Below, piece after piece: positions 1 to 8,514 of a stretch of 44,507 nucleotides of DNA. The notes beneath the pieces are model-generated. The model saw nothing but the letters and a program-made list of their open reading frames with translations, was not told where the DNA came from and did no database searches. Location: positions 1-44,507 of the forward strand of contig DJRP01000029.1 in the NCBI GenBank assembly GCA_002437815.1. The letters are read 5' to 3'. Source of the DNA: Collinsella sp. UBA6357 (lineage in GTDB: Bacteria > Actinomycetota > Coriobacteriia > Coriobacteriales > Coriobacteriaceae). A program made the position numbers and the translations under genes. How positions within the stretch are numbered: position 1 is the first letter of the stretch; each line of letters opens with the position of its first letter.

Positions 1-20
1 ATGTGTTTGTGGACCCCGTC

Positions 21-1358
21 CTAAAAATGCGCGGCGACTTCGCCGGCTAGGGTGATGGTGCCGGCGGCTATGAAGGGTTCGTTAGCGGCATCGAGGGCCG
101 AGATGGCGGCCGGCACGCTGTCGTAGACGGCCACGCACTTGTCCCCCACCAGCTCGGCGAGCTCGGATGCCGGCAGCGCACGGTCGCTGGCCGTCTGCGT
201 GACCATCACGCGGGCAAACGCCGGCACCAGCACGTCCACGATGCCCGCGACATCCTTGTCGGAAAGCGCCGCGCACAGAAGCGTCGGACGGCGCTCGATG
301 CACGGGTCGATCTCGTCGAGCGCCGCCACAAAGTTCTCGCAGCTCTGCGGGTTGTGGCACGCATCGATCAGGCGCAGCGGATCGGTACGCAGCACATCGA
401 AGCGCCCCGGCGTGGGGCAACCGATAAGGGAAGCCTGGAGCTGATCGCGATCGAGCACGCGCCCCAGATAGGCCTCGCACAAAAAGATGGCGCACGCGGC
501 GTTCTGCGGCTGATAGGTCGGCTTATGCAGCCGGCAGGTGTAGTGGAAACGCGACGTGGCGCACACGAACTCGCAGGTATCGTCGAGCGACTCGGGCCGA
601 TGCGTGAGCACATGCGACGACACGAGCGGAACGACCCCGCACGCACGGCAGCGATCGTCCATGACCCGCTGCACGCTCGCCTCGTGCGTGCTCTCGCCGA
701 GCACCACGATGCGGCCCGGCTTGATGACGGCGGCCTTTTCCCCCGCGATGGCGGCCAGCGTATCGCCCAGGATGCGCGTGTGGTCGAGCCCGATGCCCGT
801 GATGGCCACGGCCACCGGATCGGTCGCGCTCGTGGCGTCCCAGCGGCCGCCCATGCCGACCTCGAGCACCGCGACGTCGACGCGCTCGAGAGCAAACACC
901 ACCAGGGCCGCCACCGTCAACAGGTCGAACGGCGTGATGGTGTAGGGCGTCTCCCCCGCCGCGGCGCGCGCAGCGTTTACCCGGTGCCCCGCCTCGACGG
1001 CAGCAGAAACGCCGCGGGCGAACGCCTCGTCGCTCACCACGCGTCCGTCGACCTCCATGCGCTCGGGATACCGCACCAGCTGCGGCGACGTATACAGGGC
1101 GGTCTTAAGCCCCTCGCCCCGCAAAATGGCGGCCGAAAAACGCGTGGTGGACGTCTTGCCGTTGGTGCCGGCCACCTGGATGCAGTCGTAGTGCTCGTCG
1201 GGCCGCTCGAGCTCATCAAGCATATCGACAACGGTCTCGAGCAAAGGACCGGCAACACCGGAGATCTTGCCCGTATCGGCCGCCAGCGCCACGGCTTCAT
1301 CAAACGAAAGCAACGGATACTCAAACGGCACCGAATACAAACCAGACCGCTTAGCCAT
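21..1358 (-). CDS. folC: Bifunctional folylpolyglutamate synthase / dihydrofolate synthase
   Basis: A 445-residue Mur-ligase-family enzyme that adds glutamate to folates and, in bifunctional members, makes dihydrofolate from dihydropteroate, using ATP in the cytoplasm. The P-loop VAGTNGKTST lies at about residues 62-71 and the family motif MGGRWDATSATDP at about 168-181. An LDHTRILGDT segment follows, and the C-terminal domain carries DACHNPQS. Length is normal for the family. The ATG start is used. It lies downstream of valS on the same strand, 333 bp away. A terminator-like hairpin sits only about 25 nt before the start codon, so expression probably depends on readthrough or attenuation. 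Identity is firm; whether it performs one or both reactions cannot be told from the sequence. Confidence 0.95.
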   Translation of the reverse strand: MAKRSGLYSVPFEYPLLSFDEAVALAADTGKISGVAGPLLETVVDMLDELERPDEHYDCIQVAGTNGKTSTTRFSAAILRGEGLKTALYTSPQLVRYPERMEVDGRVVSDEAFARGVSAAVEAGHRVNAARAAAGETPYTITPFDLLTVAALVVFALERVDVAVLEVGMGGRWDATSATDPVAVAITGIGLDHTRILGDTLAAIAGEKAAVIKPGRIVVLGESTHEASVQRVMDDRCRACGVVPLVSSHVLTHRPESLDDTCEFVCATSRFHYTCRLHKPTYQPQNAACAIFLCEAYLGRVLDRDQLQASLIGCPTPGRFDVLRTDPLRLIDACHNPQSCENFVAALDEIDPCIERRPTLLCAALSDKDVAGIVDVLVPAFARVMVTQTASDRALPASELAELVGDKCVAVYDSVPAAISALDAANEPFIAAGTITLAGEVAAHF

Positions 1359-1380
1359 AACCCAAAGTCACCCCAATACA

Positions 1381-1413
1381 GAAAAAGAGGCCCGAACAAC
1401 AACGAGCCCCTCT
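1381..1413 (-). terminator. Terminator-like hairpin in the folC leader
   Basis: On the minus strand a 5-bp stem (AGAGG/CCTCT), a two-base bulge and a further CTCG/CGGG stem close a loop, followed by five T residues. This has intrinsic-terminator form. It ends only about 25 nt before the folC ATG, leaving no room for a separate folC promoter after it. It may end valS transcripts or attenuate folC. Confidence 0.55.
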
Positions 1414-1560
1414 CAATCAAATAACGCAACAGCATTTGCCGATAACGAGCCAAAGTGCCCATAACGAGCAAACGCCTTTCAGCCTCATCCGCTTGCAGCT
1501 AAGCTCAAGCCCCCAACACAGAGGCCCAGCCCAGCCAGAAACAGACAAGCTCGTAAGCAT

Positions 1561-1684
1561 TCTGGGAGCGGCCACGCGCTTTGCTCGATACGAGTTCCGC
1601 ACGCAAAGGAGAGCACTTAATGTGCTCTCCGTCTTGCGCAGGACTGTCCGAAGTAGCGAGTAAAGCGCGTGGCCGCGTCCCCCA
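1561..1684. repeat. Nested inverted-repeat element A (between valS and folC)
   Basis: The outer arms at 1568-1587 and 1657-1676 are complementary at 19 of 20 positions, with a weaker extension outward (CTGGGA against TCCCCCAG). Inside is a perfect 9-bp hairpin, 1608-1616 with 1622-1630, with loop TTAAT. Between the stems are TTCCGCACG (1595-1603) and GCAGGACTGTCCGA (1638-1651). The same two blocks occur in the same order, on the opposite strand, in the element upstream of valS, although the stems differ. That is the signature of a family with conserved shape and covarying stems. The rest of the 1359-1691 gap shows no gene. Confidence 0.8.
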
Positions 1685-1691
1685 GGACAAC

Positions 1692-4391
1692 TTACGAGAA
1701 GTCCGCAACCTGCGCACGCAGCGCCGTCAGGGTCTCCTTGAGCTCGGCTGCACGGTCCCTCTTCTTCTGGACCACGGCCGGCGCCGCCTTGGCCACAAAG
1801 CCGGGGTTGCCGAGCGTCTTCTCGCAGCCGGCAAGCTCCTTCTCGGCCGCGGCGACCTCCTTCTCCAGGCGCGCCTTCTCGGCAGACAGGTCGACCTTGC
1901 CCTCGAGCACCACAAAAACCTCGACGCCACCGTCCACCACGGCGATGCTCGCGGCCGGCTTTTCGACATCAGCGGCAATGACGAGCGATGACGCATTGGC
2001 GAGCGGCTCGATGGTGGAGCGCAGGCTCTCGAGCTTCTCCACATCCTCGGCAGCGGCGCGCACGACCACATCGAGCGCGGCCTTGGGGCTCAGACGATAA
2101 CGAGAGCGCGTGGCGCGGGCGGCCGAGACCACGGTGCGGCAGAGCTCAAAGGCACGCTCGGCGTCCTCGTCCACGTACTTGGCGTAGTCGGCAGGCTCGG
2201 GCCACTTGGCGATCATGAGTGCCTCGGCACGCTTGGTCTCGCCCGTCGCGGGGTCGACGTCGAGGATGCTCGCGGGCATGTTGTCCCAGATCTCCTCGGT
2301 CACAAACGGCATGAGCGGGTGCATCAGGCGAATCGAGGTGTCGAGCACAAAGATGAGGTTGCGCTGCGCCTGCAGACGGCCCTCGCCCTTCAAGCGGGCC
2401 TTGGTGACCTCGACGTACCAGTCGCAGACCTCGTTCCAGAAGAACTGCTGCACACCGCGGGCCATATCGCCAAAGGTGTAGTTCTCGATGCCCTCGGTGA
2501 CCATCTTGACGGCCTTGGCCAGACGGCTGAACATCCACGCGTCGGCCGGCGTCTCGACGACCGGCTCGCCCGGGGTGTAGCCCTCCATGTTCATGAGCAA
2601 AAAGCGGCTCGCGTTCCAGATCTTGGTGACAAAGCTCTTGGCCTGTTCGGTGCGCGGGCTGTCGATGAGCTTCTTGGTCTTCTTATCGATATTGGCGTCG
2701 AACTTGACGTCCTGGTTGGTCGTGCACAGGGTGAGCAGGTTGTAGCGCATGGCGTCGGCACCGTACATGCCGATCAGGTCCATGGGGTCCACGCCGTTGC
2801 CCTTGGACTTGGACATGCGGCTGCCGTCCTTGGCAAGGATCGTCGGATAGATGACGACGTCCTTGAACGGCACCTCGTCCAAGAAGTACAGCGAGCTCAT
2901 GACCATGCGGGCCACCCACAGCGCGATGATGTCGCGCGCGGTGACGAGCGCCGTGGTGGGATGATGTCCCTCGAGCTCACCGGGCTTCTGCGGCCAGCCC
3001 TGCGTGGCGAAGGTCCACAGCTGCGAGCTGAACCAGGTGTCGAGCACATTCTCGTCCTGATGCACGTGATGGCCGCCGCACTTGGGGCACACATCGGTGT
3101 CCTCCATAAGGGCGTCTTCCCAGCCGCAGTCCTCGCAATAGAAGACCGGGATGCGGTGACCCCACCACAGCTGGCGCGAGATGCACCAGTCCTTGAGGTT
3201 CTCCATCCAGGTGGTGTAGGTCTGCGTCCAGCGCGCCGGGTGGAAGGTGACCTTGCCGCTCTTGACGGCGTCGAGCGCCGGCCCCTTGAGCTTGTCGACG
3301 GCCACGAACCACTGCTCGGACAGCCAGGGCTCGAGCGCGGAGTCGCAGCGGTAGCAGTGCATGACGGAGTGATCGAGCTCGTCGACGTGGTCGAGCAGGC
3401 CATGCTCGTCGAACCACTTGACGATGGCCTCGCGGCACTCGTCGCGGTTCATGCCCGTGAACTCGCCGTAGCCCTCGACGACGACGGCGTGCTCATCGAA
3501 GATGTTGATCTGCGGCAGGTCGTGGGCCTGGCCCATGGCGTAGTCGTTGGGGTCGTGGGCCGGCGTGACCTTGACAAAGCCGGAGCCGAAGTTGGCATCG
3601 ACGTGGTAGTCGGAGAAGATGGGGATCTCGCGGTTGACGATCGGCAGCATGACGGTCTTGCCCACGAAGGCGGCCTTCTCGGGGTCCTTGGGCGAGACGG
3701 CCACGCCCGTGTCGCCGAGCATGGTCTCGGGGCGCGTGGTGGCGACGACGATGTAGTCCTGGCCGTTGACCGGCTCGGTCAGCGGGTAGCGCAGGTGCCA
3801 CAAATGGCCCTTCTCGTCATGGTACTCGGCCTCATCGTCCGAGATGGCCGTGGTGCAGTTGGGACACCAGTTGACGATGCGCTTGCCACGATAGATGAGC
3901 CCGTCGTGATACCAGTCGCAGAAGACCTTGCGCACGGCCTCGGCGTAGTCGGAATCCATGGTGAAGCGCTCGTTATCAAAGTCGACGGAGCAACCCATGC
4001 GCTTGATCTGCTCGACGATGATGCCGCCGTACTCGTGTGTCCAGTCCCAGCAGGCGTCGACGAATTTGTCGCGCCCGATCTCAAGACGGCTGATGCCCTC
4101 GCTCTTGAGCTTCTTGTCGACCTTGGTCTGCGTGGCGATGCCGGCGTGGTCGGTGCCCAGCACCCAGCGCGTGGACTTGCCGCGCATGCGGGCCATACGA
4201 ATGATGGCGTCCTGGATGGAGTCGTCGGTGGCGTGACCCATGTGGAGCTTACCCGTGACGTTGGGCGGCGGGATGGTGACGGTGCAGTCACCCACGCCCG
4301 CGCGGCGCTTGTAGTAGCCGCCATCGAGCCACTTCTGCAGAATCGCCGGCTCGTTTTGCGCCGGATCATACGTCTTGGGCATCTCTTCCAT
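1692..4391 (-). CDS. valS: Valyl-tRNA synthetase
   Basis: A class Ia aminoacyl-tRNA synthetase of 899 residues that charges tRNA-Val with valine in the cytoplasm and edits misactivated threonine. The HIGH-type motif HMGH is at residues 50-53, right after PPNVTGKL. The KMSKS-type motif RMSKSKGN is near residue 525. Two Cys pairs near residues 410-440 (CEDC and CPKC) suggest a zinc ribbon. The C-terminal 70 or so residues form the Val-tRNA synthetase coiled coil. ATG at 4391 has a purine-rich GGGAGAG six bases upstream; a second ATG lies three codons in. The 5' leader contains nested-hairpin element B, whose last stem ends next to the Shine-Dalgarno region, so structure-dependent control of translation is possible. 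No T-box signature was found. Confidence 0.97.
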   Translation of the reverse strand: MEEMPKTYDPAQNEPAILQKWLDGGYYKRRAGVGDCTVTIPPPNVTGKLHMGHATDDSIQDAIIRMARMRGKSTRWVLGTDHAGIATQTKVDKKLKSEGISRLEIGRDKFVDACWDWTHEYGGIIVEQIKRMGCSVDFDNERFTMDSDYAEAVRKVFCDWYHDGLIYRGKRIVNWCPNCTTAISDDEAEYHDEKGHLWHLRYPLTEPVNGQDYIVVATTRPETMLGDTGVAVSPKDPEKAAFVGKTVMLPIVNREIPIFSDYHVDANFGSGFVKVTPAHDPNDYAMGQAHDLPQINIFDEHAVVVEGYGEFTGMNRDECREAIVKWFDEHGLLDHVDELDHSVMHCYRCDSALEPWLSEQWFVAVDKLKGPALDAVKSGKVTFHPARWTQTYTTWMENLKDWCISRQLWWGHRIPVFYCEDCGWEDALMEDTDVCPKCGGHHVHQDENVLDTWFSSQLWTFATQGWPQKPGELEGHHPTTALVTARDIIALWVARMVMSSLYFLDEVPFKDVVIYPTILAKDGSRMSKSKGNGVDPMDLIGMYGADAMRYNLLTLCTTNQDVKFDANIDKKTKKLIDSPRTEQAKSFVTKIWNASRFLLMNMEGYTPGEPVVETPADAWMFSRLAKAVKMVTEGIENYTFGDMARGVQQFFWNEVCDWYVEVTKARLKGEGRLQAQRNLIFVLDTSIRLMHPLMPFVTEEIWDNMPASILDVDPATGETKRAEALMIAKWPEPADYAKYVDEDAERAFELCRTVVSAARATRSRYRLSPKAALDVVVRAAAEDVEKLESLRSTIEPLANASSLVIAADVEKPAASIAVVDGGVEVFVVLEGKVDLSAEKARLEKEVAAAEKELAGCEKTLGNPGFVAKAAPAVVQKKRDRAAELKETLTALRAQVADFS

Positions 4392-4411
4392 ATGTCTCTC
4401 CCTGTCCCTCC

Positions 4412-4522
4412 GGGGAACTTGGCGGCGAACTTTTCGCTCGGTCAGGTCCTGCTCGCTACGAAGGCGCCACTGGCGCCTTCTGCTCGTGCGGAATCTACGA
4501 AAAGTTCGCCGTCGAGCTCCCC
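4412..4522. repeat. Nested inverted-repeat element B in the valS leader
   Basis: The outer arms at 4412-4436 and 4498-4522 match as inverted repeats at 22 of 25 positions. The inner arms at 4460-4469 and 4471-4480 are a perfect 10-bp inverted repeat around a single base. On the minus strand the spacer sequences include TTCCGCACG (4493-4485) and GCAGGACCTGACCGAG, matching element A while the stem sequences differ. In the valS transcript orientation the last stem strand ends just before the GGAGGGACAGGGAG ribosome-binding region. It could be a cis-regulatory RNA, a small RNA or a short palindromic mobile repeat. The remaining leader (4523-4609) shows no gene and no T-box consensus. Confidence 0.8.
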
Positions 4523-4609
4523 TTAGGTATCGACAATTTCAGCCTAAAAAGGACTTGCTTCGAACAACCACATAGAATAGCACAGGCATCTCGCTGGTTA
4601 GTCTATATA

Positions 4610-4638
4610 GAAAAAGCCCCGACCTCGTGGCCGGGGCT
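4610..4638 (-). terminator. Intrinsic terminator after clpX
   Basis: On the minus strand a GC-rich stem (AGCCCCG at 4632-4638 read in reverse, pairing with CGGGGCT) is followed by a run of five T residues. It lies about 25 bp past the clpX stop codon and ends the tig/clpP/clpX transcripts. Confidence 0.85.
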
Positions 4639-4661
4639 GACTCGTTCCTCGATATCAGAGG

Positions 4662-6077
<1,416 letters not shown>

Positions 6078-6080
6078 GCT

Positions 6081-6701
6081 CTAGGCTTCCTTAGAACCAA
6101 GATCGCGCGAGGTGACGATGCGGTCGATCAGACCGTAGTCGAGGGCCTCGGCGGCCGTCAGATAATTGTCGCGCTCGGTATCGGCCTGAACCTTCTCGAT
6201 CGGCTGGCCCGAGGCGTCGGCCAGGATCTGGTTGAGCTCGCGGCGGGTCTTCTTGATCTCCTCGGCCACGATCTCGATCTCGGTCTGCTGACCCTGGGCG
6301 CCACCGCTGGGCTGATGGATCATGACCTTGGAGTGCGGCAGACAGAAGCGCTTGCCCTTGGCGCCGGCGGACAGCAGCACGGCGGCCATGGACGCGGCCA
6401 TGCCCACGCAGATGGTGGAGACCTGCGGCTTGATGAAGTTCATGGTGTCCAGGATCGCGAGACCCGAGTAGACCTCGCCACCCGGGGAGTTGATGTAGAG
6501 CGAGATGTCCTTCTCGGCATCCTGGCTCTCGAGGTGGAGCAGCTGGGCGACGACGAGGTTGGCGGTCGTCGAGTTGATCTCCTCGCCCAGGAAGATGATG
6601 CGGTCGTTGAGCAGGCGGGAGTAGATGTCGTAGCTGCGCTCGCCTCGCGGCGTCTGCTCGATCACGTATGGCACAAGGGCGGAATCGATCCTGCCGATCA
6701 T
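6081..6701 (-). CDS. clpP: ATP-dependent Clp protease proteolytic subunit ClpP
   Basis: A serine peptidase of 206 residues that forms the barrel-shaped proteolytic core with ClpX. The catalytic triad can be placed at Ser104 (GMAASMAA), His129 (MIHQPSGG) and Asp178 (ERDN). The open frame extends 37 codons upstream to 6812, but the start at 6701 is chosen. It has AAGGAGA at proper spacing, begins the conserved protein (MIGRIDSALVP), and the extension runs through an intergenic hairpin. It lies directly upstream of clpX and downstream of tig, the common tig-clpP-clpX order. Confidence 0.96.
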   Translation of the reverse strand: MIGRIDSALVPYVIEQTPRGERSYDIYSRLLNDRIIFLGEEINSTTANLVVAQLLHLESQDAEKDISLYINSPGGEVYSGLAILDTMNFIKPQVSTICVGMAASMAAVLLSAGAKGKRFCLPHSKVMIHQPSGGAQGQQTEIEIVAEEIKKTRRELNQILADASGQPIEKVQADTERDNYLTAAEALDYGLIDRIVTSRDLGSKEA

Positions 6702-6746
6702 ACGGTCTCCTTTTCTTATCGTGGCCAAATATCGGTTACAGATAGA

Positions 6747-6785
6747 CGTACGGTGCCGACTTTGAACAGAGTCAGGCACCGTACG
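6747..6785. terminator. Strong hairpin between tig and clpP
   Basis: Perfect 11-bp arms CGTACGGTGCC and GGCACCGTACG enclose a loop that can pair further (GACT/AGTC). There is no clear T run on either side. It may act as a weak terminator or mRNA stability element separating tig from clpP-clpX expression. Confidence 0.5.
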
Positions 6786-6862
6786 CGCACATCCGGCAAT
6801 CCGGTTTATCACTTTACCCTATCGTGCGGACTCATAAGCCCAGACAGGCAAAACGCTCAGAG

Positions 6863-8161
6863 TTACTCGGCGTCCTTGGCAGTCTCGTCGACAACCGTGA
6901 CCTTGGCGTTCTCGACCAGGTGATCGACAGCCTTGGAGCGGCGGATGGACTCGCGCACGGCGGGCATACGGCCGTCGGCGATGAACTCGGCCTTGGAGGC
7001 CTCGACGTCCTTGACGCCGGCGTTCTCGAACTCGGCGGTAACGTCGTCCTCGGTGACCTCGATGTTGAGCTCACGGGCCAGGGCGTCGAGCGCCAGGGAC
7101 TCGCGGGCCACGTCGTTGGCCTGACGATGCAGGTCGGCGATGAACTGATCGCTGGTGAGGCCGGAAGCCTGCAGCCAGGTGTCGAGGGTCATGCCGCGGG
7201 AAGAGAGGTTCTGCAGGAAGTTCTGACCGAGCTCCTGGAAGACGGACTGCTCGTAGTCGGCGTCCATCTCGTCGAGCTGCAGGCGCTCAGCGAGAGCGGC
7301 CACGGCGCGGTTCTCCTTGAGGGCCGGGAGCTTGGACTCCTTGTCCTGGTTAAGCTCGAGCTTGATGGCGTCGCGCATGGCGTCGATGCCGTCGAAACCG
7401 AAGGACTCCTTGACGAACTCCTCGGTCAGCTCCGGCATCTTGCGGACCTTGATGCCCTTGACGGTGACCTCGACGGTGTGCTCCGCGGCGGTCTCGCCCT
7501 CCTCGGCCTCATCGGTCCAGGTGACGGTCTTGACGTCGTCGACGTTGGCACCCAGCAGGGCCTCGTCGAACTCCTTGGGCATGTTGTCGGCGCCCATGGC
7601 CAGCAGACGGCCCTCGCCCTCAACGTTCTCGGCATCCTTGACGTTCTTGATGTCGACGGTCACGTAGTCGTCAGCCTCGACGGCACGACCCTCGACATCC
7701 TCGAAGGTGGCGTGATAGCTCAGCAGCATCTCGACCTGGGCGTCGATCTCGGACTCGGTGGCCTCCGCAGGGGGCATCTCGATCTCGACGGCGTCGAAGG
7801 AGGAGAGCTCGGCGACCGGACGCAGGGAGAACTCGACGGAATAGGTGTAGTCCTCGTGATCCTTGACCAGCTCGATGTCCTTGTAATCGCCCTGCTTGGT
7901 GGGGACGATGTCGAGCTCGTTGAGAACGACGGGCTCGGAGTCGCCGATCAGGTCGTTGGTGGCCTGAGCGAGCGTGGCCTCGGCGCCAAGGGCGGAATCG
8001 ATGACCGGACGGGGGGCCTTGCCGGAACGGAAGCCCGGGAAGCGGTACTTCTTGGCGGCGTCCTTGTAGGCCTTCTTGATCGCGGCGTCGACGTCGGCAG
8101 CCGGGATGGTGACCGTGGCGGTGAGCTTGGCGTCCTTGACGTCAGAAGCGGTGATGTTCAA
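6863..8161 (-). CDS. tig: Trigger factor (ribosome-associated prolyl isomerase chaperone)
   Basis: A 432-residue protein with the trigger-factor plan: an N-terminal ribosome-binding domain containing the GFRSGKAP signature near residues 44-51, a central FKBP-like peptidyl-prolyl isomerase domain and a C-terminal chaperone domain of long helices. It binds nascent chains at the ribosome exit tunnel. The start codon is TTG (8159-8161), with GGAGG six bases upstream. The nearby ATG at the leader's CATATG is out of frame and stops within a few codons, so the TTG is well supported. It is the first protein gene of the tig-clpP-clpX block, with tRNA-Leu upstream on the same strand. Confidence 0.96.
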   Translation of the reverse strand: MNITASDVKDAKLTATVTIPAADVDAAIKKAYKDAAKKYRFPGFRSGKAPRPVIDSALGAEATLAQATNDLIGDSEPVVLNELDIVPTKQGDYKDIELVKDHEDYTYSVEFSLRPVAELSSFDAVEIEMPPAEATESEIDAQVEMLLSYHATFEDVEGRAVEADDYVTVDIKNVKDAENVEGEGRLLAMGADNMPKEFDEALLGANVDDVKTVTWTDEAEEGETAAEHTVEVTVKGIKVRKMPELTEEFVKESFGFDGIDAMRDAIKLELNQDKESKLPALKENRAVAALAERLQLDEMDADYEQSVFQELGQNFLQNLSSRGMTLDTWLQASGLTSDQFIADLHRQANDVARESLALDALARELNIEVTEDDVTAEFENAGVKDVEASKAEFIADGRMPAVRESIRRSKAVDHLVENAKVTVVDETAKDAE

Positions 8162-8251
8162 CAGATCCTCCTCATATGAACCCAGCTTACGAAAGGTGCT
8201 GGAGCCTTATGTAACAAAGGTGGGCGACGGCACGGGGCCGGCGCTTGCGCG

Positions 8252-8335
8252 TGGTGCGGGCGAAAGGACTCGAACCTTCACGGGAATCCCACCAGAACCT
8301 AAATCTGGCGCGTCTACCAATTCCGCCACGCCCGC
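8252..8335 (-). tRNA. tRNA-Leu (anticodon UAG)
   Basis: A class II tRNA of 84 nt with acceptor GCGGGCG/CGCCCGC, a D arm with TGGTAGACG, anticodon stem CCAGA/TCTGG, and anticodon TAG in loop TTTAGGT. It has a variable arm, a T arm GGTTCGAGTCC and an encoded CCA (8252-8254). It reads CUA leucine codons. It lies upstream of tig in the same direction. Confidence 0.95.
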
Positions 8336-8407
8336 TTTTACGCACAGAATAGGGATGATAGCAGAGAAAACATCCCATCGCAATTTCACCATCGCCGCCC
8401 CCTCAAG

Positions 8408-8438
8408 TGGTCCCAAAGTGCCAGGGGCTTTGGGACCA
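8408..8438. repeat. Hairpin repeat, copy 1 (TCCCAAAGTGCCAGGGGC family)
   Basis: Perfect 11-bp arms (TGGTCCCAAAG and CTTTGGGACCA) enclose the loop TGCCAGGGG. It shares an 18-nt core with the second copy nearby and with two copies near 12.3 kb. It lies downstream of the molybdenum hydroxylase gene. No T run follows, so a classical terminator is unlikely. Confidence 0.75.
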
Positions 8439-8454
8439 ACCTCGGCGCGGCGAC

Positions 8455-8499
8455 CCCCAAATGACCCCAATGCCCCTGGCACTTTGGGATCATTTGGGG
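8455..8499. repeat. Hairpin repeat, copy 2 (opposite orientation)
   Basis: This copy carries the family core on the minus strand (8472-8489). It is bounded by inverted arms CCCCAAATGA (8455-8464) and TCATTTGGGG (8490-8499), with further pairing CCCAA/TTGGG. It lies 15 bp from the stop of the hydroxylase gene. The remaining sequence between 8162 and 8514 contains only the tRNA and these repeats. Confidence 0.72.
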
Positions 8500-8514
8500 T
8501 GGCGGGAAGGCAGG

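Noticed and set aside
2319..4526. 735-codon open frame on the plus strand opposite valS
   Set aside because: It is the shadow of a high-GC gene. It has low-complexity Gly/Ala/Val/Asp composition and no family features, while valS on the other strand has all its motifs.
4392..4600. T-box riboswitch upstream of valS
   Set aside because: No AGGGTGGNACCGCG-type T-box sequence or specifier loop could be found. The leader contains the nested-hairpin element instead.
6702..6812. 37-residue N-terminal extension of ClpP
   Set aside because: It runs through an intergenic hairpin, lacks conservation with ClpP and has no better ribosome-binding site than the start at 6701.
8408..8499. CRISPR array or terminators at the hairpin repeats
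   Set aside because: Only two to four copies exist, spacing is irregular, the units are palindromic, no T run follows and no cas gene is present.
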